In this document: positions 23,193 through 25,282 of the stretch, in pieces | Layout: the number at the start of each line of letters is the position of its first letter | How positions within the stretch are numbered: the first letter of the stretch is position 1 | Source of the DNA: Patescibacteria group bacterium | GTDB taxonomy: Bacteria; Patescibacteriota; Microgenomatia; UBA12405; JAHJSD01 | Direction: 5' to 3' | Assembly: GCA_018830585.1 (NCBI GenBank) | Contig: JAHJSD010000093.1 | Span: 1-25,282, forward strand | Length of the DNA: 25,282 bases | Position numbers and translations under genes: made by a program | Notes under the pieces: generated by a model | Told to the model about the DNA's origin: nothing | The model's database searches: none | Seen by the model: the letters and a program-made list of their open reading frames with translations, nothing else

Positions 23193-23581
23193 ATTTTTTT
23201 TGGGATCTTCTCGACAAGCTCGAAGAATAAACAATTAGATAGTATTTAGGTACTACACTCCCGGGGTGGAGTACCTGTCGAGAAAACGGCGCGAACAATT
23301 CTTCTCGACTACGCTCGAAGAATAATTCTTTTGATAGTCTTATCAGACAAGAGAGAAATGGACTCCGGGGTTGCGGGATGATTTTAGTTTAGGTAATCAC
23401 GATCCTGAATCGTTTTTAGGATTTTCATTTCCAGGATCGAGTCGAATTAGCTCACCCCCGGGTTGTTGATAGGCATAGTCGCTCTTGATCCACCCCCGGG
23501 GAGTCAAAGCCCACCCCGGGGGTGTTTAACCTCTGGGGTTGTTTACTTAGAGGATTTTAAAAGCTATCAACCCCCAAAGTC
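23193..23581. repeat. Repeat spacer after the 5S gene
   Basis: Contains the 5S T-run, TCGACAAGCTCGAAG family copies (about 23207-23225 and 23300-23325), an AGGTACT/AGTACCT palindrome (23248-23276), a GATCC hairpin (23401-23439) and a CACCCCCGGGGAGTCAAAG...CACCCCGGGGGTG copy (23490-23530). The plus-strand frame 23463-23864 is a shadow of the gene on the other strand. Confidence 0.75.
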
Positions 23582-24214
23582 CTATCTTTCTCCACTTTCA
23601 ATAATTTTGGCAAAAGCCTCCGGCAGGATACCAGGAGGAAAAGAGGCCATAGTTGTAACCCTTTTCATTTCGGGAAACATTATTGCTAATTTTTCAGGAG
23701 GCAAGGTATTTTTAGCACGGTGGCCGTTATATGCCCGCTGGTTTAATTCGACGATCACTTCTTCGGGAGATTTGACCCCAGTCACTACAGCGGCATTCCA
23801 GGCTAAAAAGTGCATTAATCCCCTACTTCTATCTGCACTCTCCAAAACAGGTTTATCCCGATAATGCAACCTCGGCATTCCTGCCTCTTTGGAGGCTTCC
23901 GCCGCCCATCTTAAATACTCTTCTGCCCTTTCTGGACCAAAAACAGCGACGACACCAGGACCTTTTCCTTGATCTAGTTCCCTAAATTGCGTATGGCGAA
24001 GAGAGGTGGCTTCGGCTTCTCCTATTCTCAAATTGGCCCCCGACTCTTTAAGCAAGGTCTTTATTTCTTCCAAGGGAAGTTCGCTTACTCCAACCAAACG
24101 AGGCGGAAGTTCTCCCTTGCCGGAAACCATTTCTAAAAACCTGGTCACTTTTTTTAATGCTTCCGCACTTTCAGGTTCTGAGCCTTTTTCCAGCATTTCT
24201 GAGCTAATAGACAT
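23582..24214 (-). CDS. Hypothetical protein, start overlaps insertion sequence end
   Basis: A 210-aa, soluble, unrecognised protein with helix-rich segments (ALKKVTRFLEMVSG, EEYLRWAAEASKEAGM) and a DRSRGLMHFLAWNAAVV stretch. Its first codons (MSIS) lie in the left inverted repeat of the insertion sequence, and no ribosome site or promoter is visible. The original 5' end may therefore have been cut by the insertion and replaced by IS sequence, making it a truncated gene. Confidence 0.65.
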   Translation of the reverse strand: MSISSEMLEKGSEPESAEALKKVTRFLEMVSGKGELPPRLVGVSELPLEEIKTLLKESGANLRIGEAEATSLRHTQFRELDQGKGPGVVAVFGPERAEEYLRWAAEASKEAGMPRLHYRDKPVLESADRSRGLMHFLAWNAAVVTGVKSPEEVIVELNQRAYNGHRAKNTLPPEKLAIMFPEMKRVTTMASFPPGILPEAFAKIIESGER

Positions 24215-25189
24215 TTCGTGGAGGTTTTTGGGTCTGTTTTGACCGGAAAAAATAAGAAGCGATCACTTTCTTTTTTTGAATCGTTAATCCTCTGTGTCTG
24301 TAAATCAACTCTTTTAATCTTGAGTTGATTCCTCCCTCGACGTGATTAGTGGTTCTGGGTATTTGGTAATGGCCAATGTAAGTAAAGAGATAAGGTAAGG
24401 CATTCTTGATCAAGCTTCTGCAAGATCTTAGTCGTTTGTGTTTGTACCACCAAGTTTGTTTTCCACTTGGTTTAACTCCAAAACTTCGCTCTTTGAGATA
24501 TTTGTCGTGTTTTTTACTCCATCTGTTAAACAGCCTGATCCATCTTCTTTTTTGCCTTCTGGTTCTGGTTTTGTTTAGTTTTTTAATAATCTGATTTAGT
24601 TTTATTCCCGCTGTTGTTTTAGGATTTCTGGTTAACGATATCCTTGCTCTCTGTAATACGTGGAAATGGCATCTTTGTATTTTTGTTTCTGGAAATACTT
24701 CCTTAATTGCCGATAACATTCCCTTTTGACCATCACAAACAATTACCCCCGGCGCTTTGATTGACTTGAAAAACAATTTCCAAGACCAGTAGTTCTCTCT
24801 ATGAGCAAACAGCCAGTGAGACACAGAAGCAGGACTTCTGCCAATCATTACAGCGTCTCTTCTTCCTGACAGATAGATAGCATCCAAAACAAGTATTCCG
24901 GAGTCACCATGGCAATTTTTGCTTGGTTTGGGGCAGCTGTTCCAAAATTGACTGAATCGACGATCGGTGGTCCTTCGTGAGTGGTGATGTTGTTTGGTTA
25001 AATTAACCAAAGACTCATTACCAATCAGCCATTCTACAAAATGTTTTTTTAATGATTTCGTCGTTAAGTCAGATCTGTTTATTGTCCAGCTTTTATTACA
25101 ACGCAGACAATACCACCTTTGTTTTCCGGAGACTGTTTTACCTCTTTTTTGAGCAACGTTTCTGCATTGTTTACAGTATCTTTTTTCAT
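24204..25189 (-). CDS. IS256-family (IS1249-like) transposase with frameshift near the start
   Basis: A DDE transposase. The N-terminal zinc ribbon reads RYCKQCRNV...WYCLRCNKSW. Catalytic segments are GILVLDAIYLSG (D1), VIVCDGQKGMLSAIKE (D2), KIQRCHFH, and TTNHVEGGINSRLKELIYRH (E), matching the IS1249 group of IS256. From the TTG start at 25010 it would lack the zinc ribbon. The ATG at 25189 reads MKK, then loses the frame after an A6 tract (25181-25186). A -1 slip on AAAAAAG yields MKKRYCKQC in the transposase frame. This is either programmed slippage or a single-base loss. The stop lies in the left inverted repeat. Confidence 0.85.
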
Positions 25190-25282
25190 GAGATTAATGT
25201 ACCAGAAGATTAATAAATTGGGAATAGGCGATTAGTTAGGAAAAAAGAGTTAGTTTTACCTCCACGTTTTGTCTATTAGCTC
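25187..25282. other. 5' region and right end of the insertion sequence
   Basis: About 70 bp between the transposase ATG and the right inverted repeat; it should hold the transposase promoter, but I see no strong consensus. Confidence 0.4.

Larger units (their letters stand above)
24201..25282. mobile_element. IS256-type insertion sequence (right end at window edge)
   Basis: The inverted repeats are GAGCTAATAGACA-ttt-CGTGGAGGT at 24201-24225 and its partner at 25258-25282 (22 of 25 matching). They enclose one transposase gene, for a length of about 1.08 kb. The right repeat ends exactly at the window edge, so its outer end and any target-site duplication cannot be seen. Confidence 0.85.

Noticed and set aside
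1..25282. CRISPR array or cas genes next to the Cas4-like nuclease
   Set aside because: No regularly spaced direct repeats with unique spacers and no cas1/cas2; the repeats seen are dispersed palindromes.
1..25282. UGA recoding (glycine or tryptophan)
   Set aside because: TGA ends several well-recognised genes (HEPN, MNT, nuclease), so the code is standard.

Overview
The window looks like a metagenome-derived chromosomal contig from an uncultivated bacterium. Candidate Phyla Radiation / Patescibacteria (perhaps Microgenomates-like) is my best guess. This is inference from small genes, very repeat-rich intergenic spacers, a divergent PyrG, a CarD protein, BipA, GIY-YIG and HEPN/MNT modules, and a 5S rRNA gene standing alone. 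TGA is used as a normal stop (for example in HEPN and MNT), which argues against the UGA-recoding lineages. No phage, plasmid or CRISPR region is visible.

Layout: 1-1155 (-) is the 5' part of a Tat-exported protein cut by the window edge. 1475-5050 (-) holds a Cys-cluster hypothetical, a frameshifted 5'-nucleotidase and a YcaQ-like DNA glycosylase. 5729-7851 (-) holds three unrecognised proteins. 8097-8522 (+) is a Nudix hydrolase, convergent with an ATGA-overlapping pair of an FeS PD-(D/E)XK nuclease and a membrane-tethered trypsin-like protease (8513-10539, -). pyrG is at 11515-13140 (-), then a GIY-YIG gene and a group of small unknown or membrane-anchored proteins, then a GrpB protein. 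A CarD-like regulator lies behind a long leader with an upstream 46-aa ORF. bipA (17647-19470, +) sits behind a possible attenuator. A YkgJ-type Cys-cluster protein, a HEPN/MNT toxin-antitoxin cassette bracketed by inverted repeats, and a TylM1/DesVI-like methyltransferase follow. Then come tRNA-Gln(CTG), two small ORFs, a lone 5S rRNA gene, an unknown protein, and an IS256-type element whose right inverted repeat is the last sequence in the window.

Two features stand out. First, many genes have a -10 box ending 5-7 nt before the start codon and no Shine-Dalgarno sequence, which predicts leaderless mRNAs. Second, the spacers are built from at least seven recurring repeat families, including one short palindromic element caught inserted inside another repeat, and one whose copies all encode the same C-terminal tail as the GIY-YIG gene. 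Most genes are ordinary housekeeping or defence-type genes. I see no convincing multi-gene novel system, but the HEPN/MNT cassette, the CarD leader and the leaderless promoter set deserve a look.
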